Source: Candidatus Poribacteria bacterium
GTDB taxonomy: Bacteria > Poribacteria > WGA-4E > GCA-2687025
Assembly (NCBI GenBank): GCA_018644665.1
Contig: JABGQA010000050.1
Location: 88,092 to 152,091 of the forward strand
Reading direction: 5' to 3'
Length of the DNA stretch: 64,000 nucleotides
Shown: positions 16,717-24,482 of the stretch, in pieces
How positions within the stretch are numbered: position 1 is the first letter of the stretch
Layout: the number at the start of each line of letters is the position of its first letter
The notes under the pieces: generated by a model
Seen by the model: the letters and a program-made list of their open reading frames with translations, nothing else
Database searches by the model: none
What the model was told of the DNA's origin: nothing
Program-made: the position numbers and the translations under genes

Positions 16717-17678
16717 GACATCTGCGCCTGTGCCAACCGGGCCGCGGCCGCCGACACGACTTGAGCGACATCTATCGCGAGGAGCGCTTCGCAGTACCCT
16801 ACGCCGCAAGCTCCCGCCCGGCCCGGGTGGCACGGGTTGCACCCGAGATCCATCGCGCTGCGGATGACGGTGTGCTCCGGGCCATAGGGGCCGCTCCGAA
16901 CGTCATCGGTAGGCTCGAACAGTGCTACGGCTGGCGTGCGAACCGCGTCAGCTATGTGCATGGGGCCGGTGTCGTTCCCTACGTGCAGGTCGCACGCGGC
17001 GATGAGCGCCGTCATCTCCCGTAGTGAAAGGCCCGCCGCCACGGCGTGCGACTCCGTCGCTGCCTCCGCGAAGGCGGCAACGCGGCCGGCGTCATCCGGC
17101 CCCCCGAGTACGACGACTCGCCGGCCGTGGTCCCGCCGGAGCGCGTCAGCGACCTGCGCGAATCGGTCGGTCGGCCAGAGCTTGTACTCCCAGCCGCCGC
17201 CAAGGTGCATAGTGACTGTGGGCCGCCCATGCTGCGCCAGCCATCCCTGGGCGGCGCCCGCTTCGTCCGCGCTCGGGGTCAGCGTTGGCCGCGCGTGCGC
17301 GACATCGGCGCCGACCGCGCGGATGGCGCTGAGGTAGCGGTCGACGGCGTGGAGACGCCCGCGGTCGCGGAGGCCCACGCGGCGCCCGCCGACGAGTCGC
17401 GAGTAGACCGCGTCCTTCAGATCCACGACGACGTCGAAGCGCCGTCGGCGGACTTCTCGCACGAGCCGCCCCCTACCGGCGATGCCCCCATGCCGCTCGC
17501 GCGTATACGGCAGCACCACGTCGATGCCGGGCTCGGCGTCTAGCAGAGGCGCCGGCGTGGACCCGACGAGGTACGAGATGCGGGCCGGCGCGTAGAGCGC
17601 GCGCAACGGCTCGACAACGCACGTTGACAGGACGGCGTCACCGATATGCGTGAAGCTCATCACGAGGACGTCGGTCAT
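16713..17678 (-). CDS. Family 9 glycosyltransferase (heptosyltransferase-like), second copy
   Basis: A 321-aa GT9 enzyme with a GT-B fold. The N-terminal acceptor domain begins VLVMSFTHIGDAVLSTCVVEPL, where the Gly-Asp pair is a family hallmark. The C-terminal donor domain holds LHVGNDTGPMHIADA, the nucleotide-sugar binding motif, and a late Cys cluster (DLGCNPCHPG). It probably adds a heptose or related sugar to lipopolysaccharide core on the cytoplasmic face. Both ends overlap neighbours by 4 bp (ATGA junctions with the other GT9 gene upstream and with cysK downstream), so the three genes form one coupled operon. Confidence 0.86.
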   Translation of the reverse strand: MTDVLVMSFTHIGDAVLSTCVVEPLRALYAPARISYLVGSTPAPLLDAEPGIDVVLPYTRERHGGIAGRGRLVREVRRRRFDVVVDLKDAVYSRLVGGRRVGLRDRGRLHAVDRYLSAIRAVGADVAHARPTLTPSADEAGAAQGWLAQHGRPTVTMHLGGGWEYKLWPTDRFAQVADALRRDHGRRVVVLGGPDDAGRVAAFAEAATESHAVAAGLSLREMTALIAACDLHVGNDTGPMHIADAVRTPAVALFEPTDDVRSGPYGPEHTVIRSAMDLGCNPCHPGRAGACGVGYCEALLAIDVAQVVSAAAARLAQAQMS

Positions 17679-18742
17679 TGGCCGTGCCCGCCCCGCGCGA
17701 TGGCCTCGCGTCCCGCCGCGACGATCCACTCATGCGGGATCTCGTGCACGTTGCTCGTCCCCGGCGCAGCGGGAAGGGCCCCGGGCCGCGATGCGTCCGG
17801 CCGAACGAGAATCGCGGCGTCGGCGCGCGGCATCCACCGCACGTGATCGCCCGGCCCAAACACCGCGACGAGCGGGACGCCCAGAGCCGCGGCGATGTGC
17901 ATTGGCCCCGAGTCGTTCGCAAGCATCACATCCACCCGCGCCATTAGCGCCATCATCCGGCGGAGCGACATGGCGTCCGCGCGGGCGGCCGCGCCCTCCA
18001 GCCGCGCAATCACCGCCTCCACCCGTGCAGCATCGTGCGGGCCACCGAAGACGATCGCGCGCCCCGGGCGGTCATCTCTGTCGCGGCCTAGTTCCGACGC
18101 GGCACGAGCATATCGGTCCTCCGGATAGCACCGATCCGACGTGCTGGCTCCCGGGTGGACTCCGATGGCTGTTGTCGTCTCGTCGAACCCGTTCGCCGCA
18201 AGCCAATCGGCCGCCCACGCTCGCTCCTCGTTTGTCAGAGCGATCACCGGATCAGCATCCGCCGACGTGGCGCCCAGGGCCTCGGCCAGCCGCGCGTTGC
18301 GCAGGATCTCGTGCTCAGCGCCACGCACATGACCGCCAGGCAGCGCTGTCGAGAGCCAGCGCGAGCCCGGCTTGCCGGCATAGCCGACACGTCGCGACGC
18401 GCCCGAGGCCGCGGCGATCACGTTGGCGTACGTCGCGGTGCGCATCGCGACTACGGCATCGTAGCGCTCCCGCCGAAGACGCCACGCGAGCGTACACAAC
18501 GCTCGCGGGCCCCTATCGCACCGGCCACGGTCATAGACGATCGTCTCCGACACGTTCCTACCCGCCTCGATGATGGGCGCGTTCAGCGGCGACGCCAGCA
18601 CGGCGAGGTGCGCCGTCGGGTACGCGCGTCGCAACGCGGCGAACGTCGGGAGCGCGCAGACCATGTCACCGAGGCCGTCCGGGCGTATGCAGAGAATCCG
18701 CTCGATGGTGCTTGCTCCCGGGGCGCGGCAGGTCTCTGTCAT
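17675..18742 (-). CDS. Family 9 glycosyltransferase (heptosyltransferase-like), first copy
   Basis: A 355-aa GT9 protein, paralogous to the next gene. The N terminus reads ILCIRPDGLGDMVCALPTFAAL, with the conserved Gly-Asp, and the donor site reads VMLANDSGPMHIAAALGVPL. The role is probably transfer of heptose or a similar sugar to the lipopolysaccharide core, which would imply a Gram-negative-type outer membrane. The ATG at 18742 follows a GAGGGGCG ribosome-binding site. It is the first gene of the operon with the second GT9 and cysK, and it faces a divergent promoter at 18780-18808. Confidence 0.86.
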   Translation of the reverse strand: MTETCRAPGASTIERILCIRPDGLGDMVCALPTFAALRRAYPTAHLAVLASPLNAPIIEAGRNVSETIVYDRGRCDRGPRALCTLAWRLRRERYDAVVAMRTATYANVIAAASGASRRVGYAGKPGSRWLSTALPGGHVRGAEHEILRNARLAEALGATSADADPVIALTNEERAWAADWLAANGFDETTTAIGVHPGASTSDRCYPEDRYARAASELGRDRDDRPGRAIVFGGPHDAARVEAVIARLEGAAARADAMSLRRMMALMARVDVMLANDSGPMHIAAALGVPLVAVFGPGDHVRWMPRADAAILVRPDASRPGALPAAPGTSNVHEIPHEWIVAAGREAIARGGHGQ

Positions 18743-18779
18743 TCTATCGCCCCTCGCGGACGGGCGACACTCGAGCAGA

Positions 18780-18808
18780 TCGACACGCCCCCGCCGTCCA
18801 TGTAGAAT
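18780..18808 (+). promoter_or_regulatory. Sigma70-type promoter upstream of the gene at 18859
   Basis: TCGACA (5 of 6 matches to TTGACA), 17 bases, then TAGAAT (5 of 6 matches to TATAAT). The -10 ends 50 bases before the ATG at 18859. The same -10 hexamer with 17-base spacing recurs before rpsD and before the UBact gene. Confidence 0.5.
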
Positions 18809-18858
18809 GTGGCGGCGCGGCTCAGTCGCCGCGCGCGGACCTGACTCTGGAGACCGCA

Positions 18859-19167
18859 ATGGCCCGACCTCGCCCGGCCGACCTACCCATCCGAGCGGCT
18901 CCCACCATACACAAGAGCCCGTCAGATACTGGCTCAGACGGCGTGCATCGAGCGGCGCGGGTGCGGCTGGACGAGGTGAGCCCCGACTACCCGGGCGACG
19001 GCCCCACGCCGAGCCACGCGAACGTGAACCTGCTGCAGCGGCCTCGGGACGGCCAACCCGTCGTGTGGGCGTCGGGCGGGGACAACATACTCCGACTCTA
19101 TCGCCGCGATGAGATGCGCACGGGAGGCATCGCTCTCGTCATCACCAGCCTTGTATACGACGACTGA
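18859..19167 (+). CDS. Hypothetical protein
   Basis: A possible 102-aa protein. The N-terminal 60 residues are low in complexity and rich in Pro, Arg and Ser. The last 35 residues look more protein-like (PVVWASGGDNILRLYRR, then a hydrophobic IALVITSLVYDD end). No domain is recognised. Support comes from TCTGGAG before the ATG, from a good promoter 50 bp upstream, and from its position 13 bp before the sorbosone dehydrogenase gene on the same strand. It could instead be a non-coding leader. Confidence 0.35.
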   Translation: MARPRPADLPIRAAPTIHKSPSDTGSDGVHRAARVRLDEVSPDYPGDGPTPSHANVNLLQRPRDGQPVVWASGGDNILRLYRRDEMRTGGIALVITSLVYDD

Positions 19168-19180
19168 GGATCACCACCGC

Positions 19181-20404
19181 ATGCTCGCCCTACACCATCG
19201 GCTGCGACCCGTCGCGGCCCTGCTGTCCGCCGTCGCACTGTTCGTCTGCGCCGCCCTGGCGTCCGATGCTGCGGGCGTGATCCACATCCGTCCCGAGGAC
19301 TTGCCCGAGCCGGGCGCAACGGAATCTGTGGGCAATCCGCCGATCACGCTCCCGCAGATGGCCCCGGACCTACTCGCGCTGCCGAACGGCTTCGAGGTCA
19401 AGCTTTGGGCGGACGGCCTACAGATTCCGCGGCAGGCGTACGTGGCGGCGAACGGCGACGTGCTGGTCGTCGAGACCGGAGCGCGCAAGGTCACGCTGAT
19501 GCGCGACACGGCCGGGGACGGAGTCGCCGACCTCCGCGCCGACCTCATGACCGACCTGCGGCAGCCCTTCGGAATCGACATGCACGACGGCTACTTGTAC
19601 GTAGCCAACACGGACAGCGTGCTCCGGGCACGCTACACAGTCGGCGAGGAGCGCCTCAGCGACGCGCCCGAGACGGTCGTCGACGGCATCCCTCCGGGCG
19701 GTCACTGGACCCGCGACGTCATCTTCTCACCGTCAGGCGAGAAGATGTACGTCTCGATAGGGTCGGCGTCCAACATCGACGAGGAGGAACCGCCGCGCGC
19801 TTCGATCGTCGAGTACAACCCAGATGGCTCAGGAGGTCGTACGTACGCGAGCGGCCTGCGCAACCCCGTGGGCCTGCGCTTCAGCCCTACCACCGCGAAG
19901 CTTTGGACAGCCGTGAATGAGCGCGACGGGCTCGGCGACGACCTGCCGCCAGACTACGTGACCTCCGTCGCGGATGGCGCGTTCTATGGATGGCCTTACT
20001 CGTACATCGGGGCGAACCCCGAGCCGCGCCACGGCGGCAAACGCATGGACCTCGTTGCTACCGCGGTCGTGCCCGACGTGCTGATACAGGCGCACTCGGC
20101 GGCGCTGGGTCTCCTCTTCTACACCGGCGACATGTTCCCAGACGAATACCGCGGCGAACTGCTTGTCGCGCTCCACGGATCGTGGAATCGCGCTCAGCGC
20201 ACCGGGTACAAGGTGATCCGCGTGCACATGGACGCCGCTGGGAACGCAGTCGGATCATACGAGGACTTCCTTACCGGCTGGAGCACGGACCCCAACTCGA
20301 AGATGGTGTGGGGACGCCCCGTAGGCCTCGCGCAGATGGTGGACGGCTCGTTGCTCGTCCTGGACGACGGCGGCAACCGCATCTGGCGCGTCACGTCGAA
20401 GTGA
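19181..20404 (+). CDS. Secreted PQQ-type sugar (sorbosone/glucose) dehydrogenase beta-propeller
   Basis: A 407-aa protein with a signal peptide (VAALLSAVALFVCAALASDA) followed by a six-bladed beta-propeller of the glucose/sorbosone dehydrogenase family. Recognisable elements include LPNGFEVKLWADGL, DLRQPFGIDMHDGYLYVANT, SGLRNPVGLRFSP, and SWNRAQRTGYKVIRVHMD. Such proteins oxidise sugars or sugar aldehydes in the periplasm with PQQ. The PQQ and calcium ligands cannot be confirmed without a structure. The ATG at 19181 has GAGG about 13 bases upstream. No PQQ synthesis gene is in this window. Confidence 0.85.
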   Translation: MLALHHRLRPVAALLSAVALFVCAALASDAAGVIHIRPEDLPEPGATESVGNPPITLPQMAPDLLALPNGFEVKLWADGLQIPRQAYVAANGDVLVVETGARKVTLMRDTAGDGVADLRADLMTDLRQPFGIDMHDGYLYVANTDSVLRARYTVGEERLSDAPETVVDGIPPGGHWTRDVIFSPSGEKMYVSIGSASNIDEEEPPRASIVEYNPDGSGGRTYASGLRNPVGLRFSPTTAKLWTAVNERDGLGDDLPPDYVTSVADGAFYGWPYSYIGANPEPRHGGKRMDLVATAVVPDVLIQAHSAALGLLFYTGDMFPDEYRGELLVALHGSWNRAQRTGYKVIRVHMDAAGNAVGSYEDFLTGWSTDPNSKMVWGRPVGLAQMVDGSLLVLDDGGNRIWRVTSK

Positions 20405-20442
20405 CGGACACCTTAGGTGCGGGCTCGCGATCGCCCGCCCGT

Positions 20443-21525
20443 CTACTGGCCGGCGTCGGCCCTGAGGTTCGGCACCACGAGCTTCTCGCCACCACGTATC
20501 GCCGACTCGTGCGCGAAGACGCCCGGCAACGTCATGTCCAGCCCGGCGTACACGTCGATCGCTGGCGGGGCCTCGCCGCGGACCGCGCGTAGGAAATCCG
20601 CGACCATGTAGTATTCGGCCGTGCCGTGCCCGCCGACTTCGGCGCCGGCCGGCGCATCAGGATGGTCGTGCGCGAACGGGATCTCGCCGAACTGCGGCGC
20701 GTCGTCCGTCCCGGCCTGGCCTTTCGCCCCCGAGCCCTCCCGCGATGTCTCCAGGCAACCGTTGGTACCGAAGACGCTGAAGTAGTGGTGCGCGCCGGAA
20801 CGCGCGACCTGGAATCCGCACAGAAGCTTGATGAGAACGCCGCTCTCCGTGGTGAACAGCGCCACTTCCATGTCCGCCCCGGGCAGGCCCGGGTCACACG
20901 TGCGCGTAGTCTGCGCGCCGATCACACTGACGATCCGGTCGCCCGTCCACTCGAGGACCGGGCCGAGGCTGTGGGTGCAGTAGTACTGCGGAGCCATGCT
21001 TGCCCGCCACGTCAGTCGTCCGTCCGGGTAGCGCATGATGCTGCGGCAGTCGTGCACGTACTCCGCTTCGACGTACGTCAGGTCGCCGAGTTCACCCCGT
21101 TCGACGCGCTCGCGCCAGTCTCCCACCCACCACCAGTAATTGCAGTTCTCCGCGAACATGAAGACGGCGTCCGCCTTCTCTACGGCGGACACGAGCGAGC
21201 GAGCTTGTCCCATGACGTCGTCTGCCGTCTCGCCGTAGATCATCGGCACTTCGCACAGTACGTGGTGACCCGCTTCGAGCGCGGTCACCGAGTGCGCGGC
21301 GTGCAGGTGCGGGGGCGTCGCTACGATGACCGCGTCCATGTCGTGGGCGAGGAATGCGCCATAGTCCTCGTAGCCTTCCTCGACGCCGAGTTCGGCGCGC
21401 GCGCGATCCAGCAGGCTGGGTTCCAGGTCGCACGCAGCGACGAGTTCCAGGTCGTCGAACATGGACGCGACCGACGCCACCGCCCAACCGCGTCGCAACC
21501 CCGCCACGCCGACTCTGTAGCCCAT
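20443..21525 (-). CDS. Gfo/Idh/MocA family oxidoreductase
   Basis: A 360-aa NAD(P)-dependent dehydrogenase-like protein. The Rossmann start is VGVAGLRRGWAVASVASM, less canonical than GxGxxG because the middle glycine is followed by Leu-Arg-Arg. The catalytic Lys region that usually reads EKP is here CEVPMIYGE, so the lysine is missing; this argues for a changed or lost redox function. The C-terminal substrate domain is normal (YYCTHSLGPVLEWTG). The ATG at 21525 follows GAGGAGAATGCACC. It is convergent with the sorbosone dehydrogenase gene (38 bp between stops) and divergent from the ACT-domain gene. Confidence 0.83.
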   Translation of the reverse strand: MGYRVGVAGLRRGWAVASVASMFDDLELVAACDLEPSLLDRARAELGVEEGYEDYGAFLAHDMDAVIVATPPHLHAAHSVTALEAGHHVLCEVPMIYGETADDVMGQARSLVSAVEKADAVFMFAENCNYWWWVGDWRERVERGELGDLTYVEAEYVHDCRSIMRYPDGRLTWRASMAPQYYCTHSLGPVLEWTGDRIVSVIGAQTTRTCDPGLPGADMEVALFTTESGVLIKLLCGFQVARSGAHHYFSVFGTNGCLETSREGSGAKGQAGTDDAPQFGEIPFAHDHPDAPAGAEVGGHGTAEYYMVADFLRAVRGEAPPAIDVYAGLDMTLPGVFAHESAIRGGEKLVVPNLRADAGQ

Positions 21526-21555
21526 GGTGCATTCTCCTCGCCTATGCCCGGCGCC

Positions 21556-21595
21556 GGTAGCTCGCCGTGTCGGCAGGTAGCTCGTCGTGTCAGGA
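21556..21595. repeat. Tandem 20-bp direct repeat in a divergent intergenic region
   Basis: GGTAGCTCGCCGTGTCGGCA (21556-21575) is followed directly by GGTAGCTCGTCGTGTCAGGA (21576-21595), matching at 17 of 20 positions. It lies between the oxidoreductase start (21525) and the ACT-domain gene start (21698). Two head-to-tail copies could be a regulator site, but no function is shown. Confidence 0.6.
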
Positions 21596-21697
21596 CGTAT
21601 CCTAGTCGAGGCCCGCCGCGTCCGCACGGTTGCCGCCGCGCGACGGCCGCCAGTAGACTTCCCCGGCACACGCCCACCTGGAGACGCCAGCGCGAGC

Positions 21698-22306
21698 ATG
21701 CCCGACACCGCAGACCTGAGCCCCTTCATAGTCACGGTGACCGCGCGTGACGCGGTCGGCATCGTGGCGACGATCACGCGCACGCTGGCGGACATGGGCG
21801 CGCACGTGTCGGCCCTCAGTCAGACCGTGATGAGCGGGTATTTCACCATAACCCTCGCGTGCGACGTCCCGGGCTCGCCGGACGCCGCCGACATACGCGC
21901 GGCCCTGGAGGCAGGGGGCGAAGCCGCGCATCTGTCGGTGCACGTGGCGACCCGCGCGCCGGCGCCGGATTCCCCCGCGAAGAGCGACCGGTCTGAGCGC
22001 CAGATACTCACCGTCACCGGACGCGACCGCCCGGGCATCATCGCCCACATGACCTCATACCTCGCCGGCCGCGGCATCAACCTCGAGGACTTCCACGCTG
22101 AGGCCGATGCGGGGACGTTCACGATGATCGTGCAGATAACGGTGGACGCGGGCCATGACGCGAACCAGACCCGCATCGACCTAGAGGAGTTGGGAGCCGA
22201 GATCGACCTTCGGGCGCATCTCGTGCACGAGGACATCTTCCGCGCGACCAGCGAGATCGCCGCCGTACGCCGCCTGGTGCGTCCCGCCGACCGCGGAGGA
22301 CGCTGA
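21698..22306 (+). CDS. Double ACT-domain protein (GcvR/UPF0237-like)
   Basis: A 202-aa protein with two ACT domains, about residues 8-85 (FIVTVTARDAVGIVATITRT) and 100-185 (ILTVTGRDRPGIIAHMTSYL, then INLEDFHAEAD). ACT domains bind amino acids or other small ligands and control enzymes. UPF0237 proteins usually have one ACT domain; the tandem form is like GcvR. It is 3 bp from the UPF0210 gene downstream, a pairing that is conserved in many bacteria, so it probably regulates that partner. The ATG at 21698 starts just before the first domain. Confidence 0.83.
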   Translation: MPDTADLSPFIVTVTARDAVGIVATITRTLADMGAHVSALSQTVMSGYFTITLACDVPGSPDAADIRAALEAGGEAAHLSVHVATRAPAPDSPAKSDRSERQILTVTGRDRPGIIAHMTSYLAGRGINLEDFHAEADAGTFTMIVQITVDAGHDANQTRIDLEELGAEIDLRAHLVHEDIFRATSEIAAVRRLVRPADRGGR

Positions 22307-22309
22307 GCG

Positions 22310-23677
22310 ATGCTGAGCGCGCAAGACATCCTGCTCACGCTCAGGATGTTCCAAGAGGAGAACCTGGACGTCCGCACCGTGACGATGGGCGTCAACCTGC
22401 TGGACTGCTCAGCGCCATCGGTGGACGTGCTGTGCCGCAAGGTTCACCAGAAGATCCGCGACACCGCCGGCCGGATGGTCGAGACGGGCCGCCGCACGGC
22501 GGATCGGTACGGCATCCCGATCGTCAACTACCGCGTCGCTGTGACGCCCATATCGCTCGTGGCCGCCGCGCACGGGCCCGCGGGCATGGTGCGCGTGGCG
22601 CAGGCCCTGGACGACGCTGCCCGCGACATTGGGGTCGATTTCCTGGGCGGCTACTCGGTCATGGCGCATAAGCACACCGGCGACGCCGACCGCGCCCTCA
22701 TTGAAAGCCTCCCCGAGGCGTTGTCGACCACCGAACGCATCTGCGGCTCGGCGAACGTCGCGTCCACGCGGGCCGGGATAAACGTCTCCGCGATCGTGGA
22801 AATCGCCCGGGCGTTGATGGAGCTATCGGCTCGCACGGCCGACACCGACGGCTTCGGGTGCGCGAAGTTCGTCGTGTTCGCGAACATCCCCGAGGACAGC
22901 CCGTTCATGGCGGGCGCGATACACGGCATCGGCGAGGCAGACGCCGTCATCAACGTAGGTGTTAGCGGCCCGGGTGTCATCAACAAGGCCGCGCGCCGTC
23001 TGCGGGAGATGGACGAGGACGTCACCCTTGGAGCTATGGCCGAGGAGATCAAGTGCACGGCGTTCCGCGTGACGCGGATCGGCGAACTGATAGGTCGCGA
23101 GGTCGCTGAGGAATTGGGCGTCCGTTTCGGCATCGTCGACCTGTCGTTGGCCCCGACGCCGACGGTGGGAGACTCGATCGGCGAGATCTTACAGGCGCTC
23201 GGCATAGAGACGATCGGCGCGGCGGGTTCCACGGCCGCGCTCGCTCTTCTCACGGACGCCGTGAAGAAGGGCGGCGCGTTTGCATCGTCTTCCGTCGGCG
23301 GCCTTTCGGGAGCCTTCATCCCCGTGAGCGAGGACCACGTGTTGGCGGATGCCGCGCGGAACGGATCACTCACGCTCGACAAGCTCGAGGCCATGACGAG
23401 TGTCTGCTCGGTCGGGCTGGACATGGTGGCCGTCCCTGGGGACACCCACTACGAAACGCTTGCCGCGGCCATCGCGGACGAGGCCGCCATCGGCGTGATG
23501 AACGGCAAGACGACCGCGTGCCGATTCGTCCCAGTGCCGGGGAAGGGCGTGGGCGACACCGTGGTGTTCGGCGGCCTGTTCGGGGAGGCGCCGATCATGG
23601 CCATCCGACCGGGCGGCGAGCAGTTCGTGCGATTTGGCGGCCGCGTGCCTGCCCCGATCCACTCGTTGCGGAACTGA
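22310..23677 (+). CDS. UPF0210/DUF711 (PFL-like) family protein
   Basis: A 455-aa protein of the UPF0210 family, structurally related to pyruvate formate-lyase-type barrels but without a known reaction. Typical stretches are DILLTLRMFQEENLDVRTVTMGV near the start, DVDFLGGYS-type text at GVDFLGGYSVMAHK, and SSVGGLSGAFIPVSEDH. The ATG at 22310 has GGAGGAC upstream and lies 3 bp after the ACT gene, so the two are co-translated. The ACT protein is the likely regulatory subunit. Function remains unknown across the family. Confidence 0.88.
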   Translation: MLSAQDILLTLRMFQEENLDVRTVTMGVNLLDCSAPSVDVLCRKVHQKIRDTAGRMVETGRRTADRYGIPIVNYRVAVTPISLVAAAHGPAGMVRVAQALDDAARDIGVDFLGGYSVMAHKHTGDADRALIESLPEALSTTERICGSANVASTRAGINVSAIVEIARALMELSARTADTDGFGCAKFVVFANIPEDSPFMAGAIHGIGEADAVINVGVSGPGVINKAARRLREMDEDVTLGAMAEEIKCTAFRVTRIGELIGREVAEELGVRFGIVDLSLAPTPTVGDSIGEILQALGIETIGAAGSTAALALLTDAVKKGGAFASSSVGGLSGAFIPVSEDHVLADAARNGSLTLDKLEAMTSVCSVGLDMVAVPGDTHYETLAAAIADEAAIGVMNGKTTACRFVPVPGKGVGDTVVFGGLFGEAPIMAIRPGGEQFVRFGGRVPAPIHSLRN

Positions 23678-23695
23678 GCGTCCGAGGACTTGCAG

Positions 23696-23724
23696 TTGCT
23701 TCGCCGTGTTTCACAGACTAGAAT
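23696..23724 (+). promoter_or_regulatory. Sigma70-type promoter of rpsD
   Basis: TTGCTT, 17 bases, TAGAAT. The -35 matches at 4 of 6 and the -10 at 5 of 6 positions. The -10 ends 66 bases before the rpsD ATG, leaving a leader of about 60 bases in which S4 autoregulation could act. Confidence 0.5.
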
Positions 23725-23790
23725 TGCCAACGGCACAAATCCGGCAATTCGCGGCTGTTAGAGCTAGACCGAAGATCGAGGACAAGCTGA

Positions 23791-24405
23791 ATGATCCGTG
23801 GCAACCAGCCAAAGCATAAGATCTGTCGAAAGGCCGGGTTCTGCCTGTGGGCCAACCCCAAGTGCCCGGCGTCCCGTGGTAAGACCCACTTCGCTGGCGA
23901 GCACGGGCGGAAGAACTACCGCCGCTCCGACTACTACCGGATGCTCTTCGAGAAGCAGAAGCTCCGGTATACGTACAACATCACCGAGAAGCAGTTCAGG
24001 ACGACGTTCGACACCGCCAAACAGATGCGCGGCGTCACGGCCGAGAACTTCCTGATGCTCCTCGAGACGCGCCTTGACGCGGTTATCTTCCGCGCCGGCT
24101 TCGCCAGTTCGCCGTTCCAGGCTCGTCAGTTGGTGTCACACGGGCACTTCCTGATCGACGGCAAGAAGGCGACGATCCCGTCAATGCGGGTGAGGCCCGG
24201 GCAGACGATCGCGATCCGCCCGAAGTCGCAGAACCAGGAATGGGCCCAGGTCGCGCTCGACCGTCTTGGCGAATTCAATGTGCCGTACATCGAGGTCAGC
24301 AGCGACCAGGGCACCGCGAAGGTCACGCAGGCGCCGATGATGGAACACATTCCGGTCGGCGGCATCGACGTGCAGCAGACCGTGTCGTACTACTCGCGTC
24401 TGTAG
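23791..24405 (+). CDS. rpsD: 30S ribosomal protein S4
   Basis: A 204-aa S4. The N-terminal segment has three cysteines (ICRKAGFCLWANPKCP) that may form the zinc site of the C+ S4 type, followed by YRMLFEKQKLRYTYNITEKQ. The S4 RNA-binding domain begins at LETRLDAVIFRAGFASSPFQ and includes ARQLVSHGHFLIDGKK. It nucleates 30S assembly on 16S rRNA. Here it stands alone, not in the alpha operon with rpsM, rpsK and rpoA, an arrangement also seen in Firmicutes. It has its own promoter and a hairpin after the stop. GAGGA precedes the ATG by 9 bases. Confidence 0.96.
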   Translation: MIRGNQPKHKICRKAGFCLWANPKCPASRGKTHFAGEHGRKNYRRSDYYRMLFEKQKLRYTYNITEKQFRTTFDTAKQMRGVTAENFLMLLETRLDAVIFRAGFASSPFQARQLVSHGHFLIDGKKATIPSMRVRPGQTIAIRPKSQNQEWAQVALDRLGEFNVPYIEVSSDQGTAKVTQAPMMEHIPVGGIDVQQTVSYYSRL

Positions 24406-24433
24406 TCCGCGCGCATTCAGTTTCTTCGCTGGC

Positions 24434-24456
24434 GGGGTCGGGTCACACTCGACCCC
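24434..24456. terminator. Hairpin between convergent rpsD and pol I genes
   Basis: GGGGTCG and CGACCCC form a 7-bp stem with a 9-base loop. No T-run follows on either strand. It sits in the 77-bp gap between two convergent stops and may end transcription from both sides. Confidence 0.4.
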
Positions 24457-24482
24457 GTTAGTGTGCCCAGACGTGGGGCCGC

